This document shows positions 24,291 through 25,150 of a DNA stretch of 25,150 nt, piece by piece; the stretch's first letter is position 1; the number at the start of each line of letters is the position of its first letter. The notes below the pieces were generated by a model. The model was not told the origin of the DNA. It made no database searches and saw only the letters and a list, made by a program, of their open reading frames with translations. The translations under genes were made by a program, and so were the position numbers. This DNA comes from JARRQB01 sp965368585 (GTDB lineage: Bacteria > Pseudomonadota > Gammaproteobacteria > Chromatiales > Chromatiaceae), in the NCBI GenBank assembly GCA_965368585.1, contig CBDUNM010000060.1:1-25150 (forward strand), read 5' to 3'.

Positions 24291-25046
24291 CTAGTTGTCC
24301 GCTACGGCGTTCGAACCGTTCTGCACCACCACCACGGTCACGTTATCGTGCGCGCCGTTCTGTTTCGCCATCGCGATCAACCCACGACAAGCGCCTGCGA
24401 GGCCATTCTCGGCAACGATACGGTGGATATCGGCTTCAACAACCTCGCCGTAGAGACCGTCGCTGCAGATCAGGAACCGGTCTCCCGGCAGCAGGTCGCG
24501 CATTTCCACAGACACCTCTAGCGTCTCCTCGGCGCCGATAGCGCGTGTAAGCTCGTTGGCCAGCGGATGCGCATCCGCCATCTCGCGCGTCATCAGGCCT
24601 CTGGAGACATACTCCTCGACCCAGCGATGATCGCGTGTCAACTGCCTTAGATGACCGTTCCTAAGGCGGTAGACGCGGCTGTCCCCGACCCAGACGCACA
24701 CCGAATGACGGCCATGAAGTATCAAAACCGCAACCGTGGTACCGATGACGCCCAGACCTTTTTGATTGCCCGCGACCTGTAAGGCTCGATTAGCCGCCTT
24801 CAACCGGTCACAGACCTGCTTGACCAGTTCCGCCAAACGCCTGGCTGGCCGGATCTGCGCGACAGCCTCGACGACGGTCTTACTGGCAAAGTCACCGGCT
24901 TCATGCCCTCCCATGCCGTCGGCCACCACCCAAACGCCGGCCTCGCTCAACTCTTGACAAGCATCTTCGTTGACCGCCCGCACCAGTCCGACATCCGATA
25001 AGCATGCCGAAGTCCACTGGTAGGCGCTCCTGCCTTCAACCGGCAT
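24291..25046 (-). CDS. PP2C-type Ser/Thr protein phosphatase
   Basis: 251 residues, the usual length of a stand-alone bacterial PP2C. All metal motifs are visible: NED at 26-28, ADGMGGHEAG from residue 42, GTTVAVLIL, VWVGDSRVYRLRNG near 120, the CSDGLYGEV segment near 193 and AHDNVTVVVV at the end. It is a soluble, Mn/Mg-dependent phosphatase and would reverse phosphorylation by a neighbouring kinase. The upstream gene overlaps its start by 11 bp, so translation is coupled. The PP2C next to TagF resembles PppA of type VI secretion control, though the kinase is encoded on the opposite strand. Confidence 0.9.
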   Translation of the reverse strand: MPVEGRSAYQWTSACLSDVGLVRAVNEDACQELSEAGVWVVADGMGGHEAGDFASKTVVEAVAQIRPARRLAELVKQVCDRLKAANRALQVAGNQKGLGVIGTTVAVLILHGRHSVCVWVGDSRVYRLRNGHLRQLTRDHRWVEEYVSRGLMTREMADAHPLANELTRAIGAEETLEVSVEMRDLLPGDRFLICSDGLYGEVVEADIHRIVAENGLAGACRGLIAMAKQNGAHDNVTVVVVQNGSNAVADN

Positions 25047-25150
25047 CCGGATTCAGCTGATCCGTCAGCTGCCCCGGATCGAAAATCTGGCGATCATCCC
25101 AGCCCCATTTTTGCCAATTGCCGTCCAACATCGCGGCATACCCTTGCGGC
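25036..25150 (-). CDS. 3' end of a TagF/ImpM-like gene (truncated by window edge)
   Basis: Only the last 37 codons are inside the window, ending in TGA at 25038-25036, 11 bp into the PP2C gene. The residues YAAMLDGNWQKWGWDD resemble the C-terminal 'FAALLDG.W...GW' region of TagF/ImpM type VI secretion-associated proteins, which commonly precede a PP2C phosphatase (PppA). The fragment is too short for certainty, and another family is possible. The remaining gene lies to the right of the window. Confidence 0.45.
   Translation of the reverse strand, partial: PQGYAAMLDGNWQKWGWDDRQIFDPGQLTDQLNPDAG

Noticed and set aside
1..25150. CRISPR array or tandem spacer structure
   Set aside because: No regularly spaced identical repeats with unique spacers were seen; the only exact direct repeat noticed is the 19-bp pair near 18443.

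Overview
The window looks like an accessory, cell-surface region of a proteobacterial chromosome. A gammaproteobacterium is my best guess, from the lipoprotein, LysM and PP2C content, but no gene here fixes the taxon. The genes are dense and the base composition is moderately GC-rich. Most of the left half is read from the minus strand.

Left part (about 1-14,050) is a surface-glycan locus. It holds a glycosyltransferase-like gene cut by the window edge, the 3' remnant of a sugar/SAM methyltransferase, an SpsF-type nucleotidyltransferase, a capsule/glycerophosphotransferase-like GT-B protein, a GT10 fucosyltransferase, a PglK/HepA/MsbA-type ABC exporter, four GT4 glycosyltransferases and one GT2. 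A zinc-ribbon SAM methyltransferase sits in the opposite orientation in the middle. A BIME-like pair of palindromic repeats separates the exporter from the fucosyltransferase. The set fits synthesis and export of a fucosylated, methylated surface polysaccharide. No Wzx or Wzy is visible, so the locus probably continues beyond the left edge.

Middle part (about 14,050-15,590) is RNA-rich and almost free of convincing protein genes. Its clearest feature is a tRNA-Arg(CCU) gene split directly after the anticodon by a 212-nt group I intron of the Azoarcus/Agrobacterium tRNA type, with no ORF inside. Downstream is a roughly 450-bp stretch of nested inverted repeats. At its core, one outer stem of about 28 bp encloses two long hairpins, giving a three-way-junction (Y) shape. 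I do not recognise this element.

Right part (about 15,590-25,150) is an envelope and signalling region. It contains a LysM/TPR lipoprotein, then on the minus strand a LysM polysaccharide-deacetylase lipoprotein translationally coupled to a TPR lipoprotein. Next is a very large Ser/Thr kinase with one membrane helix and about 12 degenerate helical repeats in its predicted periplasmic tail. It converges on a minus-strand GNAT acetyltransferase and a PP2C phosphatase. The phosphatase overlaps the 3' end of a gene whose last residues resemble TagF/ImpM. Kinase, PP2C and TagF together suggest a type VI secretion threonine-phosphorylation control module whose structural genes would lie to the right of the window. 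That reading is inference.
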